A DNA stretch of 64,000 nt from contig OY740774.1 of assembly GCA_963513935.1 (NCBI GenBank), positions 23,207,949 through 23,271,948 on the forward strand. The letters are read 5' to 3'. Position numbers and translations under genes: made by a program. Position 1 is the stretch's first letter, and each line of letters starts with the position of its first letter. Under the pieces are notes generated by a model. It saw nothing but the letters and a program-made list of their open reading frames with translations, was not told where the DNA came from and did no database searches. The stretch comes from Aphrophora alni (Eukaryota; Arthropoda; Insecta; Hemiptera; Aphrophoridae). Shown in pieces: positions 24,830 through 36,450 of the stretch.

Positions 24830-25500
24830 GAAAGTTATATTTCGGATTACAAATGGAGGTTGAGTTTCTTGTGGGTATATATCTTCGAGGTCCCGTGTGT
24901 TCAAAAAGTAGATTTTTAATGCCTGTCATTTGTGCAGTGCTCTACAAGAAAAATGTGTGATACGATTATAATGAAATTTTTATGTACGCATATTTTGGGC
25001 ATATCTCGAGTTATTGTTACTTGTTTTTAACGGTTTTGGAGGTATTCGACGGTAAAAGATTTAAACGTCCGCTATTTTGAAAATTATAAACAAAGTAGCT
25101 GTGTTTGGTGCAATTGTATATCGTAACAAGCAAAACACATACCAAATTTGAACTCAATATCTTTTCTATTTCTGGAGTTACAGTGAGTTTTGTAAAAAAC
25201 AAAATGGCGGATTGCGACTAAACTAAGGCAAATTCGAAAAAAGTTCCGGAAATTTTTTCATTTATTTGGATATGTAGAATCCGATCCTGTATAGTACGCT
25301 AAGGTTTTTTGTGACATTCTGTATATGTAACTCGAGATATGGGCAAAATACCCCCAGATAACAAATTTCATTAAAATCGTGTCACACGTTTTGATTGTAG
25401 AGCACTACACAAATGAAAAACATCGAAAAAACACTTTTTGAACGCAGGGAACTTGAATATATATTCGATAACTAAAAATTTAGGAGTAGTTTCCTTTAAA
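24830..25500. mobile_element. Foldback-like inverted repeat element
   Basis: The segment 24870-25020 (blocks TTCAAAAAGT, CATTTGTGCAGTGCTCTACA, GGGCATATCTCGAGTTA) recurs as its reverse complement at 25325-25460. About 300 bp lies between. A related block is found near 63860-63960. It is probably a nonautonomous element with long inverted ends; no transposase was seen. The open frames here are by-products. Confidence 0.6.
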
Positions 25501-25924
25501 AAAAACCACAAAATTAAGATTTCTTCAAAAATACTCAAAACATATTGGACACTATCCAAAAATGCTGGTTCCTGGGATATAAGTTTAAAAAAAATAATTA
25601 AAAATCGGTCCTGGGTCTGTTTAAAAAACGCAATTTCTCAAAATTGACTCTACCGATTACGTTTAAATTTTAGTGTATTGTGAAGATTAATAACCAAAAC
25701 CTCTGTGGAAAATCGTAAGTAATCAAATATTACGTTTCAGAAATAATAGGCAAGCATCATAAATAAACTTTAGCCGCCGTCAATAAAAGCTCAATTTTAA
25801 TCAAATATCATTAATGCTGAGGACGCTATTATGTAGGGGTCTTTATTTTATGTTCTTTTCTTCTTTCAGGCATACAAAGACAGTCATTTAAAAAAAAGTA
25901 GAAGTCTTTTAAGCGGCCTATCGC

Positions 25925-26218
25925 CAACATATTAATGTTTTCGTCATATAAACAAAAATATCCTTAATCAGAATAACTACTAGTTTTATTTGATACCATA
26001 CATAATATTTTCAAAAATAAAAATTTTCAATTCGATAGTGTTTGCCTCTGCCCCGTGTTTTTGTTAATGGTATATTTTCCCTATATGTGGGACAATACAA
26101 AGAATATAAATGCAAGTTTGAAACATACAGGATTTATCGTCTTGTCTGTGTAGACTGGTTGCGACTTAGAGGCAGACTCGCGTGATGTTATAAGGATCCT
26201 TAGTTTTACCTACGGAAC
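25925..26218 (-). repeat. Repeat B, partial copy
   Basis: Contains the family blocks for CATATTGGG-like AAAATTAATATGTTGGC (as complement), the CCCACATATAGGG block and the run to GTTGCGACTTAGAGGCAGAC and ACCTACGGAACCTAATAAAG, in minus orientation. It abuts the next copy head to tail. Confidence 0.75.
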
Positions 26219-26750
26219 CTAATAAAGACATATCAATGAAAATACAATCCATCTGTTGAATTGATTCTCACATTTCACGAAAACTGATAATTTCTCGTTG
26301 TATGGTCAAATTAAGTTTTATTGGTCACAAAAAAACTGTAATATTATATAGATCGTAGTGCAATATAATGTCAAATCCATTTTTTTCAGATTTGTAAGGG
26401 ACGCCGTATTTAAAGTTAGGGGAGGGGGCATGATATCTGACACTTTAAATTTGGTTTAGCATCAAGATATATATTTTTTTATTAAATATACATACATATT
26501 CCCAATCAGAATCACTTCTAATTTTATTTGACATCCAATTCAATAGTTTTTGTCCGTTAACTACACCAAGGTCATTTTTTTTAACGCTATGTTTTTCCTA
26601 TATGTGGGACAATACAAAGAATATAAACACAAAGTTTGAAATATATAGGATTTATCGTTTTGTTGTGTAGATTGGTTACGACTTGTAGACAGACAGACAC
26701 GCGTGTGTATAAAGGTCCTTGGTGTTACCTACAGACTCTAAAAAGTCACA
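26219..26750 (-). repeat. Repeat B, near full length
   Basis: Minus-strand copy of the roughly 550-bp family: the ends are the ACCTACAGACTC block and the ATTTCACGAAA block, with internal AGGGACGCCGTATTTAAAGT, CATGATATCTGACACTTTAA and TAGACAGACAGACACGCGTG. Compare 39270-39860 (plus strand). Confidence 0.85.
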
Positions 26751-27439
26751 TAATTACATAATTATTACATAATTTTGCTAATATACACGTTTCAACGTTT
26801 GCTATCTAATTGGTAAAAAAGCTATGAAAAGAGCATTAAAATTACATGTATATGAAATTTATTCATTTACTTATTTTTATCAAACGTAAACTTAAATTAT
26901 AGAAATTTAAAAGTTTTGTTCAATATCATTTCATCTAAACAGTTGATTCCGGTAAACAAACATAAATTTCTACCAAAAAGTGACACGCCATTGATTACGT
27001 ATGTTAAACCCCACTGCAACACTTTCCAAGTGGATGTTTTCAGAACAGCTAGTACAAGCAGTAAACAATGGTAATTTCAATTACGCCGCTACTCAAACCA
27101 AGCACCCAGTTCCTTGCAATGAATTACACTGATTCAATTATTATTTTATATATTCCACTGGATAAACAGTTTAAACTGTAAATTTGTAATTTGTGTTTAA
27201 AGGATTTACATTTGTAGCTGTTTGATGAAAACAAATCGTGCACTAACTTTCTCGTTTACATATGAAGAGATACATAATTAAAATTGGTCCTAAATTCGTT
27301 CCTGTTAAATTGACTTTTACATTTCATAACCAAAAACACACATTAAAAATAAATAACAGGGGGGGGGGGTTATACCATAAGATCAAAAATACAAATTTCG
27401 ACACATTGTACGACATGTTAATTTTAGTTTTAAAGTCGG

Positions 27440-27617
27440 TAATGTTGGGTTATCCCCCCCCATCATTTGTGTATACAGAAGCTAGTACACGACGTTTCAG
27501 ACTATAAATCAACTCCCAGTCATCAAGTTATAAACCTATAACACGAAAAAAGTGGAAAACACCAACATAGACATTTATATTCTCGAAACGTCGCGTATTA
27601 CTTTGTATACAGGGTGT
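27440..27617. repeat. Repeat F, copy 1 (foldback-like)
   Basis: Left block TTTGTGTATACAGAAGCTAG then ACGACGTTTCAGA; right block TCTCGAAACGTCGCGTATTA then CTTTGTATACAGGGT, which is nearly its reverse complement. The middle carries AAATCAACTCCCAGTCATCA. Related copies lie at 43855-44010 and 60788-60945. Confidence 0.65.
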
Positions 27618-28328
27618 TACCAAAAATCTTCCAAAACATCAGGACCTTATTCTTTAAGTCAAAACCAATGAAAAAATGTATACAAACTTATTTCTTAAAA
27701 TGTTTAATTTTCTATGTAGTCAGTATTTTGTGTTTTTAACAAAAACATTCATGTCTTTCAAACGGTAAATGATATGCAGTTAAAACATTTTCACTGCTAC
27801 TTAGTGTTTTAAAGACTCAATTTGAGAAAAATAATCAACCGATTACCTTTAATGTTGTCAATTTAAACTTTTTAACGTCGATTATCTCAAAAAAACCATT
27901 GATTTTTAAAATACTTTTAAAATAAGAGACAAAATATATTCCTTTGTTTGTTTTTTCTGTAGCTTACAGGATAGATGAGTTATTGATAAAATTGATTCTT
28001 TCTACAACACCCAAGATTAGCCTCAAGATTATTGTTTAATTTTTTATCTATCATCTCTAGTAAATATTTGTTAAAATTAACGGTTTTTGAGTTCCACGTT
28101 AAAAAGAGTTTAAATAGCCGCCATTTTGAAATCAGTTATTTTTCTCAAAATGGGTTTTGTAACACTAAGTAGCAAACAAAATTTTATCTGTACATCATTT
28201 ACCGTTTAAAGATATTAATTTTTTGTTAAAACATTAATGGCGACTAGACAAGAAAACTAAGCATTTTAGATAATATGTTTGTTTATATAAACATTTTCAT
28301 TGGTTTTGATGTGAGGAACACCCTGTAA
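27608..28328. mobile_element. MITE-like element with ACAGGGTGTT ends
   Basis: The left end reads TACAGGGTGTTACC and AAAACCAATGAAAAAATGTA; the right end is the reverse complement (CATTTTCATTGGTTTTGATG then GAACACCCTGTA). The 720-bp interior is AT-rich and non-coding. Confidence 0.6.
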
Positions 28329-28569
28329 AAAACAAATAATGGCAAACTTACGATTAAACCATATAATTAACAATGATATTTCTATTACTACCCATTAAAT
28401 TAGTTTTATAATATTTAGGTTGTTTTAGAAATTGTATTATAGTTTGAAACCTCTAAAGATTATTTACAGGACTCTAAAGATGATCATTGTCAACCACTTT
28501 TTATTATTTCAAAAGTAAATAAAGACTATTATTAATTTGTATATTTATTTAATTTCGAATATGGTAAAA

Positions 28570-29300
28570 CGTAAAATTAATGATCTGGAGATTACACCTG
28601 TAGCCTAAAATTCGTCGGAAAAAAATGTTGGAAGTTCCTTTTTGTAGATTAAATAAGGTTCATAATAATTATGAAATCATGAGCCTTGAATTATTCAACA
28701 GGGTTGACACAATACATTTGATTTTATCCGACAGAGATTTTGAAAAAGTACTTAAAAAAATGGTTGGTATTGAACCCCTTTCTACAATTAACAAGATTTT
28801 TTTCGATTATGGTACAGTAGTATTTTACTTTATCTGTCAAGCCTTTAACATTCTTAAAAATAAATAAATAAAATTTCAATTGTCTTGAAAGTTTAGTTGT
28901 TTTGTTATTTATTTATAGATTTTTTGAGTTATGTTGTTAGATTATTAATGTTGTCTGTTTTTGTATTAATATTGTTAGTAGTTTGTTGTTGAATGAATAT
29001 TTGCAATTGCCTATTATTGCTTAAACATATGTTATAAGATTTTTAGTACAATTTCAATTTTAGTATGATTATCTTGTAAGATATCAATTATTATTTATTG
29101 TTGTTTATATTATTCACAGATTTAACTTGTGTTTTTATTCTTTTTAATGGGTTTTTTGTTTATGTGATTATGTAATTATTTATTTTTCTTGTGATTTTTT
29201 AATAGCTAAGCCAATGACAATGTCATCTGTGTGATAATGTTTAATGACAATAATAGTTTTTTTGTAGCAAAATAAAAAAATATATATTAAAAAAAAGTTT
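28570..29300 (+). pseudogene. Non-LTR retrotransposon 3' end (candidate)
   Basis: An 80-codon plus-strand frame at 28625-28867 contains FCRLNKVHNNYEI, LELFNRVDT and DRDFEKVLKKM, which resembles the C-terminal tail of non-LTR reverse transcriptase proteins (LFN-LP ... FK..LK...L). It is followed by about 430 bp of AT-rich, tail-like sequence ending in an A-rich stretch at 29270-29295. No RT core is present, so the copy is 5' truncated. The assignment rests on a weak motif. Confidence 0.4.
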
Positions 29301-31365
29301 GAGAAATTTGTAAATCTTCCGTTATTCCAAAATGGTTTATAAAACGAAACCTACAAATCAAATATGAGAAAAATCAGACTATAATATTGTGACTTGTAAG
29401 CCTTTACGATTGGAAAAAACTACTGAGAGAGGTTAAGTTTAGTTAGGTGGAATCACTTGTATAAGAAAACCTGTTAGGTTTTAAAACTTGATAATTTGAG
29501 TATTTGTATTAATTCCATAAGGACATACTTTGATAAGGTCACCGTTTTCAATGATCATTTTGAATTGAACTTTAATTTTTCACATAACAAGGGTGTCATG
29601 TGACAGATATTTTCAGACCGGTTTTCAGTTCTGAAAACAAAGGTGACTCTCAATTTAAATATATCTTAACGTTTTCATATTATTATTATTATTTGTTTCA
29701 AAAAAGTGTTTTGACAATTAAAAAGGGAAACGTATGAATTGAAAATGCTAGTTTAACTAAGATGAAGGATTCAAAATTGCCGACGAAAACGATGACTGTC
29801 TAAATGTGTCCTTAGTTTTAAATTATAACAGTAGTTTTTTATATAACTAAGTGACTCCAGATTTTCACTTCATCTGATAATATACACTGAGTAGAAATAA
29901 GGATTCAATAACTTCAATGGGTAAAATCAGTGGACATTTAATGATCTCCGGTGTGTCGGTGTTACCATAAGGTAATTTCTATAAAGAAATTCACTGATGA
30001 AACCTAACCTGTTACAAGAATTCCTCATGTTTTAGGAATATCGTAGAGATTTCAAATTCATCCGTCTCCTATAGATAGGTTTATTAATTATTTAGTTCTT
30101 GTCGACTTTGGTCTTAAAAAAGTAATAAAAAAACAATATTACATAACCTAACCTGTAGGAGACACTCTATCTAAGATTATCTTAATTTATCTAAGCTGTC
30201 CAAACCCAACAAATTATTATATTATCAGAAAAAAATGTTTAATTATACAAATATATTTCAAAAACTACCTTCATTAAAATTTTAATTTGGGGCAAAATAT
30301 ATTTCAAACCAAATTTAATTTAAAACAATAAAGATGTCACTTTTTGTTGTCCGTAATTAAAAGAGTTCTCGTCTGGGATTGCATTGTTTGTTTAGCTGAA
30401 GACATGTAATTCAAATGTAATGAGTGAGTGCCCGAGGGTGGCAGCGGTACACGACGGCAATTAGGGCGTTCCAATTAGCCAAACTGCAATGGCCTTCTAG
30501 TTCACGTCGTCGTCGTTGTTCGACCAAATTGCTTCGCCCATTACGTCAAGTTCGGTATTGTGCAGGCAGCGACATCTTTATTCTAAGACTAAAGTTACAT
30601 ATTCTTGATTCTAATTAAAGTGGTTTTACACAATGTGAAACCCTAATTGGCGGGGGTTGGTTGTGGAAGGGGGAGGGGGTTCAGTGTACCTTATTAAGCA
30701 AGATTCATTTAAACACAGCGGCGCGACCGGGAATAGATAATGCGAAATCAGAAAGAAAATCAGGAGGTAATTTAACAAAATAATTGTGTTTGTTTGCTGT
30801 TAAAAAAACTTGAATTTTAAAATATAAATATTATCTTATAATTTATTTAATTAATTATTGAAAATGACAATAATAAATGTCTAAATGTGTTGTTGTAATT
30901 AGTTTCTAAAAATTCTGATTTTTGTTGTAAGTCAAAAATAAATCGGACGTTTTACGGGGATATTCAGTATTAACAATTTGATATGCGTTGTTATGGTACT
31001 TACCCAAAAATGTAATATAAACAGATCCATTAAATGTAATGCCCAAACTTGGTTTCTTGGTTATTGTAGGAAATGTTAGTAGATAGATCAAGGGGTCTTA
31101 TACAGTAGGGTAAGTTTGTTTGAAGAATTGTTACACGGGTTTCTGAACCTCGTAATTGTCACTTTTTGGTGTCGGCTAGGCCTAAAGAGGCCTTGTAGAT
31201 GTGTATATATTAAAAACTCTCCATTCGCTTCGCTCAATGTCTCGGCACTTACAGATCTTATAGCTGTACATTTGTGAAAGAGCCTCTACCTTACTGACTC
31301 GACTCTGCGGGATCTAAGTAGGTCTAACTGTAAGAATATTGCATTTTCTTGGGAGCTCTTCGTTT
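29301..31365. other. Unassigned; GC-richer island at 30420-30740
   Basis: AT-rich, with one island (30420-30560) containing GACGGCAATTAGGGCGTTCC and CACGTCGTCGTCGTTGTTCG, then a GCGGCGCGACCGGG block at 30718-30732. Such islands in a long intron or upstream region are candidate conserved regulatory elements. Short frames on both strands (for example a 14-codon minus frame with WSNNDDDVN) give no recognisable protein. Confidence 0.4.
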
Positions 31366-31369
31366 TGTT

Positions 31370-31735
31370 TAAAAGGTAAAAAACCTCTCGTTCATCATCA
31401 CCTTATAAATCAAGACCCCTAGACCTCGAATATTCTAATAGCGTCAGGCTCGGAAAAGAACAAGAGTTGGTCAAGAGAAACCTAATTAAAAAATGAGAGG
31501 GATTTAACTCAAGACTACAAGAAAAAGGATGTAAATCCAGTTAGGTCTCCTCGTTGAATACTTTAATAACGTCAGGGTTGGAAGAGAACAAGAGTTGGTC
31601 TAGAGAGACCCAATAAAAACATGAGAGGGATCTAACCAAAGACTACACGAAAAAAGTATAAATCCAGCAAGGTTCCCCCTCCCCCGTTAAATACTTTAAT
31701 AGGGTCAGGGTTTGAAGAGCACAAGAGTTCATACC
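31370..31735 (+). repeat. Repeat A, copy 5, with three tandem internal monomers
   Basis: Begins TTTGTTTAAAAGGTAAAAAA, then the block from GAATATTCTAATAGCGTCAG to AAATCCAGTTAGG is repeated about three times (31424-, 31550-, 31685-) with divergence. This shows internal tandem amplification of a monomer of roughly 130 bp. Confidence 0.9.
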
Positions 31736-32279
31736 GATTGGTCTACGTGTTTGGCCTAAAAAATACAAACGAATTGGTCCAGTTTTAAAACAGCACAAGT
31801 TAAGTAAATACAAAACAAAACAAAGAAAACATCAATTTATTGTTTGTTTAGCTTCTCTTAAATACGTTAAGTTCATATTGGCATAACAATTAATTTGGGT
31901 CACGTGCTATAAAAACTGATTGAAAATACATTAGAACAATGGAAAACTGATTAAAATTGGTTTGTGTATATCTATGGAAGAATGATATATTTTTCTTAAG
32001 TTGTTTTTAAAATTAATTCTGATGTTTTCGATAAAAAAAAAGTTGGGAAAAATCAGTTTCAATTTGGACCAAAATAACATAGTACTTTGTTTTCAAAACG
32101 ACAAATTTTATATATAAATTACTGGCTCGTTAGGACAATATAGTTGGAAATCTATTTTCAGAGTATTAAAAAATAAGTAGGTAAACTGAATTCGATTCTA
32201 CAAGCTTTGTGCCGATACCTCAAATCATATTGTAAATAAAAAGAACACCGTAAGTTGTTAGGAAGTTATTCAAACGTAA

Positions 32280-32770
32280 AACCAAAGTAAGCCGCCGGGT
32301 GGAAGTGGAGTGGGGGAGTAGAGTAAATTAAGTAAAAGAATTGTAACGACCAGAGCGCAGCAGCGTTTCGCCTTTATTAAGATTGAAAGCCATTATAATT
32401 ATCTCAGTCCAACAAATCGCCGTACAAATTTGATTTCAACAATGAACAAACAGCGCTTTCTGTTAGTGATGGTTGCAACTACAACTAGATGAAAGGATTA
32501 GTGTTGGGCAAAAAAGGGTGTAGGCTAATTTCCTTTAATCAATGTAGGCCTACCAACCAAGACGGAGGACAGACAAAATAAATTTGATTATTAAAAAGCA
32601 AAGAGAATCATGTAGACTTGAAGAGCTGATGTTAATTAAATCGGGGATAAGGGAGGGAGGACGCTACTCATAATAACAATAATGAAAAAACTTAATGAAA
32701 TGTCGGAGGGGCTTTAGGGAGTCACAATTTGATTAATTACTTGCAGCTTCTCGGCCATATTGGTGTCGCT
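32280..32770. other. GC-richer islands, candidate regulatory DNA
   Basis: Two blocks (32285-32460 with GCCGCCGGGTGGAAGTGGAG and GACCAGAGCGCAGCAGCGTT; 32640-32765 with GGGAGGGAGGACGC and GCAGCTTCTCGGCCATATTG) stand out from the AT-rich background and contain several ATTA/TAAT cores. No open frame with splice sites was recognised. Confidence 0.35.
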
Positions 32771-33754
32771 ACTACTCAACTGAAAAACATCGTATTGAGT
32801 ACAAAAATTAATTCATTATTCAAAGATTAATTTTGTCTAACGATACGAAGGCTAATTAGAATTTAATATTTTTGTTTCTTGGAAAATATGATTGACGTGG
32901 ATCGTACTTTGGTTGGACAGATTAACTTTAATTAATCGTTAGAAAAATATTAACAAACAAAATTAAATTTTTGACGTTTATATAATGAGATACCGTTAGA
33001 AGGACAGTTCAGAAAAAAAACTTAAATTTTTTATCATTTTCTTCTTATATTTCTTTACAAAATTTTAAAACAAGAGCGATTCCTTTATCTTAATGTAGGA
33101 TAAGGAATATATCAAATTTGGTTTTCAAGTCTTGCACAATTTGAGTTTCAACAATTAATATTCCCACTTTATTTAGGATTTGTGTCAACTAAAATTAAAT
33201 TTCAATAATGAGATTGTATTTAGATTTACAAATACGGGTTAATTTTTCAATGATTAGAAATGTAAAAATGCGAAACTTATTATTATTATTTTAGACTGTT
33301 AATGACAATAGGAAATTGTGTCCATAAAATAATGAAAAGAAATTATTTGCAGAGATGCTGATCAATAAATGTTTTGGTATTTGTGTACTATACGGACCCC
33401 TCCCCCTTCGAAACTCGAAACATTTGGTGCTGTTTATCTGTACTGTCATAACAAACAAAAATAACATAACTGCGACTTTCGTTCCCCCCACTACAATCCT
33501 CTCAAGTTCGGCCATTCATCCGGTCTAAACCAGCCACTACGAGGTCAGTACTACTGCAACACTCTTACGAGAATCATTGTTTGTAATTAATAGCGGTCGG
33601 TATTGTTATTTTGCTGATTTATTAACTTATGTTGGTTTTAAACTGAATAATTTCATAAGTCTATTTGAACATATAACATAACCTGGTCGAACCTAAACTA
33701 TTCGAGTTTTTACAAAAATGTACATTAGATTTGCAGTAGCAATAATCACAATGA

Positions 33755-33885
33755 ATAGGTCAGGTAAGGTGTATATGTACTAAAATTGCAGTATTATTTT
33801 AATTAGTTACTATTTGACGTACAAAAAAGGGAGGGTTGCTAGGTTGGGGGAAGGGTGTCAGTACAATTACACAAGTACCGATTTT
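33755..33885 (+). repeat. Repeat C, plus copy
   Basis: Shares long blocks with the reverse complement of 17810-17935, including ACTAAAATTGCAGT, TTTTAATTAGTTACT, GGGAGGGT and ACACAAGTACC. Confidence 0.7.
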
Positions 33886-34199
33886 TTTCACCCATCACGT
33901 TACTTTCTGTATTCTACATATTCTATATATGAGAAATTTAGGTGTAATAAGATTTTTTAAATAATAAAATCTATTTTTTTATTATTCTCTATGACATTGA
34001 ACAACACTATGGTGCGCTAATTTTGGTTCATCCTGTACAAACGTCACGGAATTACAAATTGTTTAGTAGTACATTATATGCCTATTCCCCCTCATGATAA
34101 AAACTAAAACACAATTGATTCAAAAGTTTCGATAACACACACATAAATTTTGTAAACAAATTCTTTGTGAAACAATTAGAGACAAAACCGAAAGTCGGG

Positions 34200-34345
34200 A
34201 TATAAAGGACCAAGAGATGTGATTAGAAGGGGACGGTCCTCACAATAGTCCCGCATGCCAGAGTGTGTCGTAATGTCTAGCGGTGGAAGATCTAATCACA
34301 TTTCACGGTAATTTCTCGCACACTGCCTCCAATTATAGCTATTAT
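34200..34345. promoter_or_regulatory. Candidate regulatory element with inverted homeodomain-like sites
   Basis: A GC-richer block containing ATGTGATTAGA (34217-34227) and its exact reverse complement TCTAATCACAT (34291-34301), 63 bp apart. GATTAG/CTAATC is a K50-homeodomain type core (Otx/Bicoid class). Function is inferred only. Confidence 0.3.
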
Positions 34346-34727
34346 TCAATCTGAAAATATAAGCTTACTGATGTAGACGTTAAAATATGTAATGTGGATT
34401 CTGCGACAGTTTAAATATAGCGTTTGAAGGTGGGAATGATTTCCTGATTTAAAAATACATTAATGACACTGAGACCATGAATAGTCCACTGATCCTACCC
34501 ACTTGAGTCAGCAACATTTTGAAGCGTGTGCAGGTGCGCGCTCGCACGAGTAAAAGCTCCAGGGACCCATTTAACTCAAAATTGCTATGTAGTTCTGGGA
34601 ATCATTGGACAACATCGTGAGTAATAAATATCGGTGGGTGAATTTAAAATGGCGACAAATTTTCCACCCGTGCGTCGTACGGATCCAGAATTGTTCACCC
34701 AATGATGAATAAGTGTTTCTAATCTTG

Positions 34728-34922
34728 TTTAAATGGTAAAAACGTCTCTGTTATCATCACCTTATTAAAAAAGAAAGAAAATAATATAAAATAAAAACTT
34801 CTAGCCCTTGAATACTATAATAGCTTCAGGGTCGGAAAAGAACAAGAGTTGGTCAAGAATGAGTTAATAAGAAAGATGAAATAATGGATCTAACTCAAGA
34901 CTACATGAAAAAAGGATAATTC
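34728..34922 (+). repeat. Repeat A, copy 6
   Basis: Begins TTGTTTAAATGGTAAAAACG and extends through GGTCGGAAAAGAACAAGAGT to the ACTACATGAAAAAAGGAT block, where the foldback element at 34925 begins. Confidence 0.88.
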
Positions 34923-34924
34923 AG

Positions 34925-35300
34925 AACACTTTATTAATATTTATAAAGTTTTTGACTTACCTGTCAATCTTGATTGTAAAACTTTCTTATTTACAGCTGT
35001 TTCGCCTATCTCTCAGGCATCATCAGAACAAACACTTTTATTGCACTGAGAGTTTGTCAAACATTAAAAAAAAAATACACATTATTATAAGTTTAGAATT
35101 TGAAAAATAATAAATAAGTTAGACTCCTATAAACATGACAAATTTATTTATTTATATAATTTATTATAATGATGTGTGTTTTAAAATATTTTTAATGTTT
35201 AACAAACTGTTATTGCAATAAAATTGTTTGTTCTGTGGATGGCTGATAGATAGGCGAAACAGCTGCAAACAAAAAAAAAAATTTTACAATCAAGATGGCT
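34925..35300. mobile_element. Foldback element with CAGCTGTTTCGCC ends
   Basis: The left arm holds CAATCTTGATTGTAAAACTT, TTTACAGCTGTTTCGCCTAT and TTATTGCA...GTTTGTCAAACATTAAA. The right arm (35190-35300) is the reverse complement: GTTTAACAAACTGTTATTGC, GATAGGCGAAACAGCTGCAA and TTTTACAATCAAGATGG. The interior is AT-rich and non-coding. It interrupts or abuts repeat A copy 6. Confidence 0.75.
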
Positions 35301-36163
35301 CAGAAAAGTAAAAAAAAAATTATATGGCTGACTTCTTCTTCTTTTATCAAAACCTTTAAATTGAGGTATCACTCAGTGGGGTAAATATTTAAAATTTATG
35401 ACTTACCCCCAAACCCCTATTTTTGGAGGAGGGGTTGAATTTTTTGAACACACAAAAAGACTCCACTTTTGGTCATTTAAACATTCCTTAAAGTAAATCA
35501 TGCTATTTGCACCCGTTCAAAAATTTATAGGTGGGGGGACTTTTGGAACACACCTTATACAAACTGCATTTAGTGCGAAATCATAACTCAAACTGTGGAA
35601 GAAAGTGGGGGGGGGGAGAGAAGACCATTTTGCATAAATATATTTTATACATTTTCAAAAAAGTTAATAAAAGAAAGACACTTTTATACTTATCTTTATA
35701 CTTTTTATAACTCATCTCCCGTAAGTGATAATTGGACAACAAATCAGGACTAAAGACAATTATTACACGTGTAGCAACAATTTAGGAGAAGTAGAAACAC
35801 ATATTTAATTTAGTGAATGAGTGTGAGAAAGTTAGTGCGATGTTATTACACCGATGATTGACAATATTTTAGGACCTAAAGAAATTTTTATTTTAAAATT
35901 TAGAGGATGGAATTTTGTAAATGTATTTGTTGAGCTAAAGTTGTGGATATAGTTAAATATTCATATTAAAATACTGAATGACTTAAAAAAACGAACATTT
36001 TCTTAAATGTCCACTCATCTTAATTAAAATCTGAAATAGGGTATATATTACCCCCTCCATTATAAAAATCTTCAATGCATGTTTCCGACACCCTAAAGTT
36101 TGTATTTGCGACGATAAAATCGACTCACTTATTAATAATTTTTTTAAAGTTTTAATTTTATTC

Positions 36164-36410
36164 TTGTTTAAAGGCAAAAAACCTCTCACTCATCACCTAA
36201 ATATAAAGAAACAATGATAATAAAATGAAGACCTCTATCCCTCGAATACAATAAGGTAAGGGTCGGAAGAGAACAAGAGTTGTTCAAGAGAGACCTGATA
36301 GGAAAGATGAAAGAGAGGAATCTAACCCAAGGTATAAGATACAGCTAAGTTACCTCGGGATAGCCGAGCCCGTACTCATTATAAGTGAGTCCCTGAGGAT
36401 AGAGGTATAA
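36164..36410 (+). repeat. Repeat A, copy 7
   Basis: Starts CTTGTTTAAAGGCAAAAAAC and runs to GTGAGTCCCTGAGGATAG, the family's 3' end, lacking the GGTGTAGATC block. A telomere-type CCTAA array follows immediately. Confidence 0.9.
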
Positions 36411-36450
36411 CCTAACCTAACCTAACCTAACCTAACCTAACCTAACCTAA
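36411..36450 (-). repeat. Interstitial telomere-type repeat (TTAGG)8
   Basis: Eight perfect tandem CCTAA units on the plus strand (TTAGG on the minus strand), then two degenerate ones. TTAGG is the ancestral insect telomere repeat. It is joined directly to the 3' end of a repeat A copy. Confidence 0.9.

Noticed and set aside
30424..30618. GC-rich block tested as the LMO start exon on the minus strand
   Set aside because: A short ATG frame (GEAIWSNNDDDVN) has a possible donor only in phase 0, not phase 1 as required.
33291..33515. Minus-strand frame with a hydrophobic N-terminal stretch resembling a signal peptide (tested as LMO start exon)
   Set aside because: No donor in the phase required by the LIM1 exon (one leftover base) follows the ATG; no family resemblance.
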